Shown in pieces: positions 9,656 through 18,196 of a DNA stretch of 64,000 nucleotides. The stretch is taken from NCBI RefSeq assembly GCF_020539525.1, contig NZ_JACDXX010000006.1, positions 154,141-218,140 on the forward strand. The letters are read 5' to 3'. Origin of the DNA: Pseudogemmobacter faecipullorum. GTDB lineage: Bacteria > Pseudomonadota > Alphaproteobacteria > Rhodobacterales > Rhodobacteraceae. The stretch's first letter is position 1. Each line of letters opens with the position of its first letter. The position numbers and the translations under genes were made by a program. Under the pieces are notes generated by a model. It had not been told where the DNA came from. It saw only the letters and a list, made by a program, of their open reading frames with translations, and made no database searches.

Positions 9656-9832
9656 CCTCATTTATGGGCTGTCTGCGGATTGCGCAAGTGCAGCAATGTC
9701 GCAGGGGGACAATGCTGCTATGCGAAGCCCGCATGGCTTCATCACTCGTGTGTTTGCGGTAACAGTTTTTTCAATCAGGGGTTGTTCTGTCGCCCTGAAA
9801 ACCCGGATCAGGCCTGGAAGGTGGGGCGAGCC

Positions 9833-9855
9833 GCCCCTCCCGCAGAGGGAGGGGC
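9833..9855. other. GC-rich perfect hairpin downstream of lysR
   Basis: GCCCCTCCC / GGGAGGGGC with a GCAGA loop, 90 bases past the lysR stop codon. There is no T tract on either strand, so it is at most a weak or Rho-assisted terminator. Confidence 0.4.
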
Positions 9856-9944
9856 AGGGGCTGTGTCAGGCCGGGGCAGGATAGCAGGCCGAGGTGGGGT
9901 GTCACGGCCAGGCGGGTGCCCGGGCTGCGCCTGGCGCGGGCGTC

Positions 9945-10853
9945 TCAGCTGTTCTGGCTGTGATTATGGCTGCGGCGGAAGCTGGTGATCTCTTCGGTGA
10001 CGAAATCGCGGAAGGCGGCGACCCGTTTCGAATGCCGCAGTTCTTCGGGATAGGCGAGGAAGACCGGCACCTCGCCCGATTCGACATCATCGAGCACCCG
10101 CACCAGCTGCGGATATTCCTCGGTGGTGTAATCGGGCAGCACGCCGATGCCGAGATGATTGATCACCGCCTGCTGCACGCCGAAATAATTGTTCACATGC
10201 AGGGTCGAGGGGATGTCATATGCCATGATCTCCTGGACCATCCTTGCGCCCGAGGCGACCTGCGGCGTGCCGGGATGCTGGCAGATCAGCCGGTGCCGGC
10301 TCATATCGGCCATGGTCTGCGGCGTGCCATTGCGCGCCAGATATTCCGGCGTGGCATAGAGGCGCATGCGGATATTCATCAGGCGGCGGCGGATCAGATC
10401 GGCCTGGCTCGGCTCTTTCATCCGGATCGCCACATCGGCCTCACGCATCGGCAGATCGAGCACCCGCTCCTCGAGCATCAGATCGATCTTCAGCGCCGGG
10501 AATTTCTCGTAAAGCCGGGCGAGGCGCGGCGCGAGCCAGAGCGTGCCAAAGCCCATGGTGGTGGTGACGCGCAGTTCACCAAACACCTCATCCTCGCTGT
10601 CGCGGATCCGGGCCGAGGCGGCTTCGAGGCGCTTGGCCATGGCCTGGGTGGCCTCAAACAGCAATTCCCCCTGTTCGGTCAGGATCAGGCCGCGGGCATG
10701 GCGGTGGAACAAAGTGGTGTCGAGGCTTTCCTCCAGCGCGCGGATCTGCCGGCTGACGGCGGATTGCGACAGATGCAGCACCTCTCCCGCATGGGTCAGA
10801 CTACCGCGGTCGGCAACCGCATGAAATATCCGCAGCTTATCCCAGTCCATCAT
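9945..10853 (-). CDS. LysR-family transcriptional regulator
   Basis: LysR-type regulator of 302 residues. The N-terminal winged helix-turn-helix is MMDWDKLRIFHAVADRGSLTHAGEVLHLSQSAVSRQIRALEE, followed by the linker helix and a periplasmic-binding-protein-like effector domain (from about residue 95). The ATGATG pair at 10853/10850 is preceded by AGAGGTG, which decides the start; a further upstream ATG is poorly placed. It is divergent from murI (277 bp between). The target genes and effector cannot be read from context; by LysR convention it may act in the lysR-murI gap. Confidence 0.88.
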   Translation of the reverse strand: MMDWDKLRIFHAVADRGSLTHAGEVLHLSQSAVSRQIRALEESLDTTLFHRHARGLILTEQGELLFEATQAMAKRLEAASARIRDSEDEVFGELRVTTTMGFGTLWLAPRLARLYEKFPALKIDLMLEERVLDLPMREADVAIRMKEPSQADLIRRRLMNIRMRLYATPEYLARNGTPQTMADMSRHRLICQHPGTPQVASGARMVQEIMAYDIPSTLHVNNYFGVQQAVINHLGIGVLPDYTTEEYPQLVRVLDDVESGEVPVFLAYPEELRHSKRVAAFRDFVTEEITSFRRSHNHSQNS

Positions 10854-11130
10854 CGCAATACACACCTCTGTCATCCGGCTGCAGCCTATCACAAGCCATG
10901 CGCCAGAGGAAAACCTGATCCTGCATTTTTGCTGTGCCAGCGTCGAATTGACGCTTTTTTGCGCCGCTCGGGTCACAGGATCCGCTTTCTCGGGGCAAAG
11001 CTTGCGCCTATGCTGCGCTGAGTTGCAGCGGCTGTCGGTTAAAATCAGGCAGATGGCAGGCATTGCAGGCGGATCAGCGCAGGAAGGCGGCCCGGCTCTG
11101 GCGGCGGGCACCGGGTGAAAGAGGGCAGGT

Positions 11131-11943
11131 ATGGCAGTAGGTGTATTCGATTCGGGCCTTGGCGGTCTGACAGTGCTGGATGCGGTGTCAAAAGCGCTGC
11201 CCGAAGTGCCCTTTGTCTATTTCGGTGACAATGCCCATGCGCCCTATGGCGTGCGCACCCCCGATGACATTTACAATCTGACCTGCGCTGCCACTGAAAG
11301 GCTCTGGGCCGAGGGCTGTGATCTGGTGATTCTGGCCTGCAATACCGCCTCGGCCGCGGCTCTGCGCCGGATGCAGGAGAGCTGGCTGCCCGCCGATAAG
11401 CGCGTGCTGGGGGTTTTCGTGCCGCTGATCGAGGCAATGACCGAGCGCAACTGGGGCGATAACTCGCCGCCGCGCGAAGTGGCGGTGAAACATGTGGCTT
11501 TGTTCGCCACCCCGGCCACGGTCTCCTCGCGCGCCTTTCAGCGCGAACTGGCCTTCCGCGCCATCGGCGTTGATGTCGAGGCCCAGCCCTGCGGCGGCCT
11601 TGTGGATGCGATTGAACAGGGTGATGAAATGCTGGCCGAGGCGCTGGTCAAAAGCCATGTCGAGGCGCTGAAGCGGCGGATGCCAAAGCCTGAGGCGGCG
11701 ATCCTTGGCTGCACCCATTATCCGCTGCTCGAGCCGGTGTTCCAAAAGGCGCTGGGTGCCGGGGTGAAGGTCTATAGCCAGGCCAATCTGGTCGCGGCCA
11801 GCCTGAGTGATTACCTGAAGCGCCGCCCGGAAATGCTGGGCCCGGGGCGTGAGAGCAAATTCCTGACCACCGGCGATCCCGAGGCGGTCTCGACCCATGC
11901 GACCCAGTTCCTGCGCCGCAAAATTGAGTTTGTCGCCGCCTGA
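11131..11943 (+). CDS. murI: Glutamate racemase
   Basis: Cofactor-independent racemase supplying D-glutamate for peptidoglycan. The 270-residue protein begins with the aspartate/phosphate loop [14 protein letters not shown], carries the first catalytic cysteine in [13 protein letters not shown] and the second in [16 protein letters not shown], and has the [10 protein letters not shown] segment typical of MurI. All key residues are present. It is followed immediately by a strong terminator, so it appears to be monocistronic. Confidence 0.95.
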   Translation: MAVGVFDSGLGGLTVLDAVSKALPEVPFVYFGDNAHAPYGVRTPDDIYNLTCAATERLWAEGCDLVILACNTASAAALRRMQESWLPADKRVLGVFVPLIEAMTERNWGDNSPPREVAVKHVALFATPATVSSRAFQRELAFRAIGVDVEAQPCGGLVDAIEQGDEMLAEALVKSHVEALKRRMPKPEAAILGCTHYPLLEPVFQKALGAGVKVYSQANLVAASLSDYLKRRPEMLGPGRESKFLTTGDPEAVSTHATQFLRRKIEFVAA

Positions 11944-11960
11944 GCCATCGGGCCAGAACG

Positions 11961-11989
11961 AAAAAGGGGCCCGTTCGGGCCCCTTTTTT
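11961..11989 (+). terminator. Bidirectional intrinsic terminator (murI / ThiE-like gene)
   Basis: Stem AAAAAGGGGCCCG / GGGCCCCTTTTT with a short loop; A and T runs on both sides allow use on both strands. It lies between the convergent murI and ThiE-like genes. Confidence 0.88.
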
Positions 11990-12042
11990 ACTGCTGTGGT
12001 CAGGAAGAGAGGGGGCACTGCCCCGGCTGGCGGGGCCAGCCT

Positions 12043-12070
12043 GCCTCGGGATATTTTTCGACAGATGAAA
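12043..12070 (+). repeat. Dispersed intergenic repeat, copy 1
   Basis: Matches the family core GGGATATTT(N)GACAGATGAA that recurs in this window. This copy reads TCGGGATATTTTTCGACAGA followed by TGAAA and ends at the stop codon of the ThiE-like gene. Confidence 0.65.
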
Positions 12071-12691
12071 TCAGCCGAGCGGGGCGAGCAGGGTCTTCAG
12101 CGCCGCCGAAGGGTTTTCTGCCTGCCAGATTTCCTCGCCAATGCCGAAGAAATCGGTGACCGGGCCGAAACGACCGATCAGCTCAGCGGTCAGCCCGCCC
12201 TCGGCAATCACCGGCACTTCGATCATTTCCGACCACCATTCGAACAGGTCGAAATCAGCGCTGGTGCCATCGCCCAGCCCGGTTTCGCCCACCGGCGTAA
12301 AGGCCACGTAATCGGCCCCGGCCTCGGCGGCATTCAGCCCCTCATGGCGGGTGACGCCACAGCCGGCGCCGATGATCGCATCCGGGCCCAGCTCTTTGCG
12401 CGCCGCGCGCACCGAGCGCGCGCCATCGGCCAGATGCACCCCGTCGAGCCCGTGGCGCTGCGCCAGCAGCAGATGGCTGTCGATCACCACCGCCACATCG
12501 CGCTGATGCGCGATCTCGCGGCACAGATCGGCGGCAATACCGAGGCTTTCGCTGTCTTTGGTGGCGAGCGAGATGCGCAGGCAGGCGATCTCATGCTCAT
12601 CGAGCACCCGGGCCAGCTGATCGGCAAACAGATCGGTGCGGAAGGTGGGCGGGGTGATCAGATTGATTTGCGGGCGGTCTTCAGCAGACAT
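12071..12691 (-). CDS. Divergent ThiE/TenI-family protein
   Basis: TIM-barrel protein of 206 residues of the thiamine-phosphate synthase/TenI family: INLITPP, a central HGLDGVHLADGARSVRAARKELG, GAGCGVTRHEGLNAAEAGADYVAFTPVG and the phosphate-binding IPVIAEGGL-like end (EVPVIAEGGLTAELIGRFG). Several ThiE catalytic positions are changed: the usual ND before the middle helix is ID, the S-x-H motif reads CGVTRH, and the GP-F-T-TK substrate loop is replaced by TPVGETGLGDGTS. It may therefore not make thiamine phosphate. Start ATG at 12691. Divergent from trmJ; no thi genes adjacent and no TPP riboswitch was seen. Confidence 0.7.
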   Translation of the reverse strand: MSAEDRPQINLITPPTFRTDLFADQLARVLDEHEIACLRISLATKDSESLGIAADLCREIAHQRDVAVVIDSHLLLAQRHGLDGVHLADGARSVRAARKELGPDAIIGAGCGVTRHEGLNAAEAGADYVAFTPVGETGLGDGTSADFDLFEWWSEMIEVPVIAEGGLTAELIGRFGPVTDFFGIGEEIWQAENPSAALKTLLAPLG

Positions 12692-12929
12692 TCTCGGGCT
12701 CCGGCAACGGTCGGGGGCAATAGGATCGCCGGGGATTAGCAGGGTTTTGGGGTTTTGGCTACCAGGCGGCTGAGCCCCCCCTGCGCCTCTTTCTGCGGCC
12801 CCCTCTGCCTGGGGGGCTGCGGCCTTTGCTCTTTGCTGCTCCGGGCCGGGCGCGACATCTGCTTTGCTTGTAGGCCGGGGCCGGGCAGGGTAGTCACGCG
12901 CAGCTTTTGCGCAGAAGAGAGGGCCACCG

Positions 12930-13676
12930 ATGGCTGAGGCAGAGAGTATAACCCCGGTGGTGGTGCTGGTGCGGCCGCAGATGGGCGAGAATATCGGTGC
13001 CGCGGCGCGTGCCATGCTGAATTTCAGCCTCGACCGGCTGCGCATCGTTGATCCGCGCGATGGCTGGCCGAACCCGAAAGCCAATGCCATGGCCTCGGGC
13101 GCGGGGCGGGTGCTCGATCAGGCCGGGATCTTCCCCGATCTGGCCTCGGCGGTGGCGGATTGCGATTATGTCTTTGCCACCACCGCGCGCTCACGCGAGC
13201 TGGTCAAAGAGGTGGTGACGCCGGAACGCGCCATGGCCTCGGCGCGCGAAATGGCGGCGCAGGGCAGGAAAGTGGCCATCCTGTTCGGGCCGGAACGCGC
13301 CGGGCTGGAAAATGCCGATATCGTCCATGCCAATGCCATTGTCACCGTACCGGTGAACCCCGAATTCTTTTCGCTGAATATGGGCCAGGCGGTGCTGCTT
13401 CTGGCCTATGAATGGGGCCGTCAGGGCAGTGAGGTGCCGGCAAGTGTGATGGGCCTTGCCCGTACCGAACTGGCCAGCCGCGAAGAGATCACCCGGCTGG
13501 GCGATCATTATGAAGAGCGGCTGGAGGAGGCGGGCTTCTTCTTTCCCGAGACCAGGGCCGAGGGTATGCGGCTGAGCCTGCGCAATATGTGGGGCCGTCT
13601 GGGCCTGACCCGCGCCGAGGTGCAGAGCCTGCATGGTATGCTGCGCCAGATCCTGTTTCGCAAAAATCAGGGCTGA
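12930..13676 (+). CDS. trmJ: tRNA (cytidine/uridine-2'-O-)-methyltransferase TrmJ-type
   Basis: SPOUT-class RNA 2'-O-methyltransferase, 248 residues. Motif 1 is VVLVRPQMGENIGAAARAMLNF, the SAM-binding knot contains VAILFGPERAGLENADI, and the final motif is NPEFFSLNMGQAVLLLAYEW, which together place it with TrmJ, the enzyme for position 32 of tRNA. A C-terminal extension (REEITRLGDHYEERLEEAGFF) matches the TrmJ dimerisation tail. It stands alone on the plus strand, ahead of the lytic transglycosylase gene with a 95-bp gap. Confidence 0.9.
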   Translation: MAEAESITPVVVLVRPQMGENIGAAARAMLNFSLDRLRIVDPRDGWPNPKANAMASGAGRVLDQAGIFPDLASAVADCDYVFATTARSRELVKEVVTPERAMASAREMAAQGRKVAILFGPERAGLENADIVHANAIVTVPVNPEFFSLNMGQAVLLLAYEWGRQGSEVPASVMGLARTELASREEITRLGDHYEERLEEAGFFFPETRAEGMRLSLRNMWGRLGLTRAEVQSLHGMLRQILFRKNQG

Positions 13677-13771
13677 GGAGCGAAGCCCCGCCAGGGCCTC
13701 ACGCTGTGGCCTTTACGGAGCCTAGCGGATCGGCGAGATTGCGCAAAAGTGCATAACAGTGAGGCAGGCTT

Positions 13772-15013
13772 ATGATTACGCGCAGAGTTTTTTCGCTGAC
13801 CGCCGCCGGAGCCCTGCTTGCGGGCTGCGTGGGCGGCGGCACGCGGGGCGGCGCAGGTCTGTCCGGATCGCGTGAGACCGCCGCGCCACGCGCGGTGGCT
13901 AATCCGGGCTGGGACGCCTGGGTTGAGGGCTATAAGGCCCGCGCCACCGGGCGGGGCATTTCTTCGGCTACGGTGAACAGCGCCTTCCGCTCGGCCGGCT
14001 TCCTGCCCGATGTGATCGAGAAAGACCGCAATCAGACCGAGTTCAGACGCTCGCTCGAGGATTACCTCTCGATCGCGGCCTCAGATGAGCGGATCTCGCT
14101 CGGGCGGCAGATGATGGCGCGCTATGGCGGGGTGCTGGCGCAGATCGAGGCCCGCTACGGGGTCGAGGGTCATGTGGTTGCCGCCTTCTGGGGGCTGGAA
14201 AGCTTCTTCGGCACCAGGCGCGGCAATGTGCCGGTGGTCTCGGCGCTCTCAACCCTGGCCTATGACGGGCGGCGCGGCGCTTTCTTTGAAGGCCAGCTCG
14301 ACGGTGCTCTGCGCATCCTGCAATCGGGCGATACCACGCCCGAGCGGATGATCGGCTCCTGGGCGGGGGCGATGGGCCATACTCAGTTCATCCCGACCTC
14401 CTATCTGCAATATGCGGTGGATTTCACAGGCGACGGGCGGCGCGATATCTGGTCGGATGATCCGACCGATGCTCTCGCCTCGACCGCGAATTATGTGAAG
14501 CGCACCGGCTGGCAGACCGGCCTGCCCTGGGGGATGGAGGTGGCGCTGCCTTCCGATTTCAACCCGGGCCTGCTCGGGCGCGGCAAGGGGAAATCGGCGG
14601 CGGAATGGTCGGCGCTCGGTGTCTCGCGCGCGGGCGGCGGCGGCGCGCTGGCCTCCGGTTCGATCATCGCTCCGGGCGGGGTGGGCACGCCCGCCTTCCT
14701 GCTGACGCAGAATTTCAACGTGATCCTGCGCTATAATAATGCCGAGAATTACGCCATCGGCATCGGCCATCTGGCCGACCGGCTGCGTGGCGGCGGGCCG
14801 GTGCGCGCCGCTTTCGGGCCGGATGCCAATGGGCTGACCAAGGCGCAGCGCCAGGAGCTGCAGTCGCGCCTGACCGCCCAGGGCTTTGACACCGGCGGCA
14901 CCGATGGGGTGATCGGCCCGAAATCGCGCGAGGCGATCAGCGCCTTCCAGGCGCGGCGCGGCATGGCGGTGACGGGTGAGCCTTCGCCGGCGCTGCTGGC
15001 GGCTCTGCGCTGA
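13772..15013 (+). CDS. Lipoprotein lytic murein transglycosylase (MltB family) with peptidoglycan-binding domain
   Basis: Membrane-anchored lytic transglycosylase of 413 residues that cleaves the MurNAc-GlcNAc bond. A lipoprotein signal ends with the lipobox LLAGC (Cys about residue 19). The catalytic domain (about 45-320) has the MltB pattern VAAFWGLESFFG with the catalytic Glu, GNVPVVSALSTLAYDGRR and WAGAMGHTQFIPTSYLQYA. A C-terminal PG_binding_1 repeat (LTKAQRQELQSRL...GVIGPKSREAISAFQARRG) occupies the last 65 residues. It is followed by an intrinsic terminator. Confidence 0.92.
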   Translation: MITRRVFSLTAAGALLAGCVGGGTRGGAGLSGSRETAAPRAVANPGWDAWVEGYKARATGRGISSATVNSAFRSAGFLPDVIEKDRNQTEFRRSLEDYLSIAASDERISLGRQMMARYGGVLAQIEARYGVEGHVVAAFWGLESFFGTRRGNVPVVSALSTLAYDGRRGAFFEGQLDGALRILQSGDTTPERMIGSWAGAMGHTQFIPTSYLQYAVDFTGDGRRDIWSDDPTDALASTANYVKRTGWQTGLPWGMEVALPSDFNPGLLGRGKGKSAAEWSALGVSRAGGGGALASGSIIAPGGVGTPAFLLTQNFNVILRYNNAENYAIGIGHLADRLRGGGPVRAAFGPDANGLTKAQRQELQSRLTAQGFDTGGTDGVIGPKSREAISAFQARRGMAVTGEPSPALLAALR

Positions 15014-15021
15014 GGCAACGG

Positions 15022-15048
15022 AAAAGGGGCGCTGCGGGCGCCCCTTTT
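15022..15048 (+). terminator. Intrinsic terminator after lytic transglycosylase
   Basis: Stem AAAAGGGGCGC / GCGCCCCTTTT with a 5-base loop, 8 bases beyond the stop codon. Confidence 0.88.
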
Positions 15049-15067
15049 ATGTCAGGCCTTTCCTGAG

Positions 15068-15105
15068 TTTTTCAGGCCCTGACGATTTTTTCAGGCCCTG
15101 ACGAT
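15068..15105. repeat. Perfect 19-bp tandem duplication spanning the ecsC-like stop codon
   Basis: Two identical copies of TTTTTCAGGCCCTGACGAT (15068-15086, 15087-15105). The second contains the stop codon (15091-15093) and last codons of the minus-strand EcsC-family gene. Confidence 0.85.
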
Positions 15106-15903
15106 CCTTGGCTGGCCCGCCGCATCGGCGAAATGCTCCAGCACCGGCGTGGCGCCATGGCTTTGTGACAGGCGCAAAAGCGCGAAGCGGATCGCGGCCA
15201 GTTCGCGGTAATAGCGCAGGAAGGCGGTATTGATCGCCGCGCCCGAAAGCGCGCCCAGCACCGGCACCGCCTGGGCCGCCAGCTTTTGCCCGAGCGCGGT
15301 GGCCAGTTTCGGCGCGACGCTGGAGATCAGCCCGTGCAGAGCCGGGCCGGTCAGTGTGGCGCGGGCCGAGAATAAAGCCGTATTAACCCCGTCATCCGCC
15401 GCCATCGGCGAGCCCGAGCCAAAGGTGCGCAGAGCCTCGGCCATGATCCAGGGATCCTCGGGGTCAAAGCCCGCCTTCACCGCCTCGCGCCGGATCGCAT
15501 GCAAAAGCACGGTGATGGTGAAGGGCAGTTCGGCAATCGCGCCGGGCAGACCCGCCGCCCCGCCGGCGAGGCCAGCGGTCAGCGCCGCCGCCGTGGTGCC
15601 GTAATCGCCGCTGCCGGGCAGGCGTCCGCCCTGGCGCGCCAGGCTGTATGAGCTTTCCAGCGCCCGGGCGGTGATCTCCTCGATCCGCTGCGTCATGGCT
15701 TTGGGCAGGGCGGGCAGCTGATGCTCGATCCTGCCGCCAAAGCGGGTCAGCAGCGTCATCACCGGGCCATTTGCCTTTTTCCAGCGCAGCGCCAGCGCCC
15801 TGATCTCGGCCAGGGCCGGGGCAGGCAGCGGCATCGGAGGGGGGGCTGCGGTGCGGGCGGCAGGTGAGGCGCCGCCAGAAGCCTCATGATCTGATATGTT
15901 CAT
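15091..15903 (-). CDS. EcsC-family protein
   Basis: Protein of 270 residues with an EcsC domain: ALESSYSLARQGGRLPGSGD, a glycine/alanine-rich membrane-like stretch (TAALTAGLAGGAAGLPGAIAELPFTITVLLHAIRREAVKAGFDPE) and a second hydrophobic run (VAPKLATALGQKLAAQAVPVLGALSGAAINTAFLRYYREL). The family is named after a Bacillus locus and has no established biochemical function. A low-complexity N-terminal 30 residues (Ala/Pro) precede the domain. Start at 15903. A 14-bp minisatellite lies just upstream and a tandem duplication sits on its stop codon. Confidence 0.75.
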   Translation of the reverse strand: MNISDHEASGGASPAARTAAPPPMPLPAPALAEIRALALRWKKANGPVMTLLTRFGGRIEHQLPALPKAMTQRIEEITARALESSYSLARQGGRLPGSGDYGTTAAALTAGLAGGAAGLPGAIAELPFTITVLLHAIRREAVKAGFDPEDPWIMAEALRTFGSGSPMAADDGVNTALFSARATLTGPALHGLISSVAPKLATALGQKLAAQAVPVLGALSGAAINTAFLRYYRELAAIRFALLRLSQSHGATPVLEHFADAAGQPRIVRA

Positions 15904-15992
15904 CGCTCAGATATGGGAAGGGAGGGCGCAGCTGCAAGGGGCGGCAGGGCAGCCGGGGCAGAGCCCTTCCCGCCTCTCTGCGCTGCAGGCGT

Positions 15993-16100
15993 AACCGGAG
16001 CGGGGCAACCGGAAGCGGGGTAGCCGGGGAGTGGCAGCCGGGGCGAGACAACCGGAGCGAGACAACCGGAGCGGGGCAACCGGAGCGAGGCAACCGGGGG
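15993..16100. repeat. 14-bp minisatellite (about seven copies)
   Basis: About seven head-to-tail imperfect copies of AACCGGAGCGGGGC / AACCGGAGCGAGAC in the 204-bp gap between the EcsC-family and GNAT genes. One unit is 15 bp and two begin AGCC instead of AACC. No conserved reading frame runs through it. Confidence 0.8.
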
Positions 16101-16107
16101 GCGGGCG

Positions 16108-16608
16108 TCAGGGCGCCGGATCGGCAGCGGCGCGGCTGACCCGGCCGCGGATGCCCTCCCAGGCGCCGGGTTTCAGCTCAAAGCCCAGCACCCGCTCGGG
16201 GTTGGTGGGCGGGGGCATTTCGACGCCCTCAAGCTTTTTAAAGCCAAAACGTCTGTAATAGGGCGCGTCACCGACCAGCAGCACCCGCTCCCAGCCGAGG
16301 CGTCGCGCCTCGACAAGGCTTTCATTGATCAAAAGCGCCCCCAGCCCCTCGCCCTGATGCGTCGGATGCACTGCAACCGGCCCGAGCAGCAGAATGCTGG
16401 CCTCGCCGACCAGGGCGGGCCAGTAGCGGATCACCCCGGCCAGCTGGCCTTCGCTGTCGCGCAGGCACAGACATAAAGGCGCGATCATCGGCACGCCATC
16501 GCGCAGCCGATATGAGGAAAGTGCAGTGCGGCCGGGCGCGAAGCAGAGGTCGTAAAGCGCCTCTACCTCCCACCAGTCGGCCTCGGTTTCTTCTGCAAGA
16601 CTATACAC
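16108..16608 (-). CDS. GNAT-family N-acetyltransferase (YhbS-like)
   Basis: Acetyltransferase of 166 residues using acetyl-CoA; acceptor unknown. The GNAT core shows LGPVAVHPTHQGEGLGALLINESLVEARRLGWERVLLVGD, the Q/RxxGxG/A pyrophosphate-binding loop being HQGEGLG, followed by YYRRFGFKKLEGVEMPPP, the usual YhbS-type ending. Ser/Ala/Pro-rich last residues are unconserved. It lies 80 bases upstream of the purD end on the same strand but is probably a separate unit, since purD starts far to the right. Confidence 0.82.
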   Translation of the reverse strand: MYSLAEETEADWWEVEALYDLCFAPGRTALSSYRLRDGVPMIAPLCLCLRDSEGQLAGVIRYWPALVGEASILLLGPVAVHPTHQGEGLGALLINESLVEARRLGWERVLLVGDAPYYRRFGFKKLEGVEMPPPTNPERVLGFELKPGAWEGIRGRVSRAAADPAP

Positions 16609-16688
16609 GTCCGGCCAGATCCTCAGACTTTGTCAAAGCTTTGCGGGAGGGGGCAGAATGCCGCCACCCTCCGGCGAAAAGCGGCGGC

Positions 16689-17951
16689 TCAGAGCGCGCG
16701 CCAGCCAATGTCCTTGCGGCAAAAGCCCTCGGGCCAGGCGATGCCACCGATCATCTGATAGGCCGCATCGCGGGCCTCGGCCAGGGTCGCACCGCGTGCG
16801 GTGACATTGAGCACCCGGCCGCCGCTGGCGGTGATCTGGCCGTCTTTCAGGCTGGTCCCGGCATGGAAGACCATATGGCAGCTGTCTTCGCTCAGCTGGT
16901 CGAGCCCGCCGATCACCGAGCCTTTGACATAGGCCCCGGGATAGCCCTGAGCTGCCATCACCACGGTGATCGCATGATCATCGGCCCAGTTGGCCCGGGC
17001 CTGATCGAGGCGCCCCTCGGCGCAGGCCAGCAGCAGATCCAGCGCCTGGCCGCCGAGGCGCATCATCAGCACCTGGGTTTCTGGATCGCCGAAGCGGGCA
17101 TTATATTCAACGAGGCGGGCGCGGCCATTCTCGATCATCAGCCCGGCATAGAGCACGCCCTGATAGGGGGTGCCGCGCCTGGCCATCTCGCGGATCGTCG
17201 GCAGGACGATCTCCTCAAGCGCCTGCTGCTGGATCGCGGGCGTCAGCACCGGGGCCGGGGAATAGGCGCCCATTCCGCCGGTATTCGGGCCGGTATCGCC
17301 CTCGCCGACGCGCTTATGATCCTGGGCGGTGCCAATGGGCAGCATATTCACCCCATCGGTCAGGATGAAGAAGCTGGCCTCTTCGCCTGCCATGAATTCC
17401 TCGATCACCACCTCGGCCCCGGCGGTGCCGAATTCACCGCCGAACATATCGTCAATGGCCCCGAGCGCCTCTTCCAGGGTCATAGCGACGATCACGCCTT
17501 TGCCGGCGGCCAGGCCATCGGCCTTGACCACAATCGGCGCGCCTTTTTCGCGGATATAGGCTCTGGCGGCATCGGCCTCGTTAAAGCGTGCCCAGGCAGC
17601 GGTCGGCGCGCCACAGGCGTCGCAGATCTCTTTGGTAAAGCCTTTCGACACTTCCAGCTGCGCCGCTTTGGCGCTGGGGCCGAAGGTCAGGATACCGGCG
17701 GCGCGGGTGGCATCGGCAACGCCGACCGAGAGCGGTGCCTCGGGGCCGATGACGACGAAATCAATGGCATTGGCCTCGCAGAAGGCCACGACTTTGGCCG
17801 CGTCCATAATGTCGAGCGCCGCGGTTTCGGCAAGGCCCGCAATCCCGGCATTGCCCGGGGCGACGATCAGGCGGTCACATTTCGGATTCTGGCGCAGGGC
17901 CCAGGCCAGAGCATGTTCGCGTCCACCGCTGCCGAGAATAAGAATGTTCAT
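16689..17951 (-). CDS. purD: Phosphoribosylamine-glycine ligase
   Basis: GAR synthetase, second step of purine biosynthesis, ATP-grasp enzyme. The 420-residue protein starts MNILILGSGGREHALAWAL, with APGNAGIAGLAE, the ATP-grasp segment VVKADGLAAGKGVIVA, TGPNTGGMGAYSPAPVLTP and the metal-binding LVEYNARFGDPETQVLM. All family signatures are present and the length is normal. The upstream region holds a perfect inverted pair of dispersed repeats shared with the divergent mmcB. Confidence 0.96.
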   Translation of the reverse strand: MNILILGSGGREHALAWALRQNPKCDRLIVAPGNAGIAGLAETAALDIMDAAKVVAFCEANAIDFVVIGPEAPLSVGVADATRAAGILTFGPSAKAAQLEVSKGFTKEICDACGAPTAAWARFNEADAARAYIREKGAPIVVKADGLAAGKGVIVAMTLEEALGAIDDMFGGEFGTAGAEVVIEEFMAGEEASFFILTDGVNMLPIGTAQDHKRVGEGDTGPNTGGMGAYSPAPVLTPAIQQQALEEIVLPTIREMARRGTPYQGVLYAGLMIENGRARLVEYNARFGDPETQVLMMRLGGQALDLLLACAEGRLDQARANWADDHAITVVMAAQGYPGAYVKGSVIGGLDQLSEDSCHMVFHAGTSLKDGQITASGGRVLNVTARGATLAEARDAAYQMIGGIAWPEGFCRKDIGWRAL

Positions 17952-18044
17952 CGTGCCGCTCCGTCCTTTGCCGTTTGAGCCGCCTGATAGAGGCCTCGCG
18001 CCCGGGTGGCAAGCGCGGAGGGGGCGCTGCCCCCGGCGCGCTTG

Positions 18045-18078
18045 CGCCTCCCCGGGGATATTTCAGGACAGATGAAAA
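18045..18078 (+). repeat. Dispersed intergenic repeat, copy 2 (left arm of inverted pair)
   Basis: Copy of the GGGGATATTT-CAGGACAGATGAA family. Its core 18054-18075 is the exact reverse complement of 18091-18112. Confidence 0.8.
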
Positions 18079-18090
18079 ACCCCGGGAAAG

Positions 18091-18120
18091 TCATCTGTCC
18101 TGAAATATCCCCGCCGGAGG
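18091..18120 (-). repeat. Dispersed intergenic repeat, copy 3 (right arm of inverted pair)
   Basis: Inverted copy of the same element, separated from copy 2 by 15 bases. Together they can form a 22-bp perfect hairpin between the divergent purD and mmcB genes. Confidence 0.8.
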
Positions 18121-18170
18121 CCCCGGAGCATCCGGGAGGGGCTGGGCCGGGGCAGGGGATCTGGACAAGT

Positions 18171-18185
18171 GTTTCTGATTTGTTC
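18171..18185 (+). promoter_or_regulatory. Probable LexA operator of mmcB
   Basis: GTTTCTGATTTGTTC fits the alphaproteobacterial LexA box GTTC-N7-GTTC with one mismatch (GTTT in the left half). It ends 11 bases before the mmcB start codon. mmcB is a known SOS gene in Caulobacter. Confidence 0.6.
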
Positions 18186-18196
18186 ATGGTGAAGCA

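Noticed and set aside
9440..9661. Possible 73-codon small protein on the minus strand across the sRNA candidate
   Set aside because: It runs through a strong terminator hairpin and the T tract, has no ribosome site, and shows no conserved composition.
12692..12929. TPP riboswitch ahead of the ThiE-like gene
   Set aside because: No CTGAGA-type conserved core was found in the gap.
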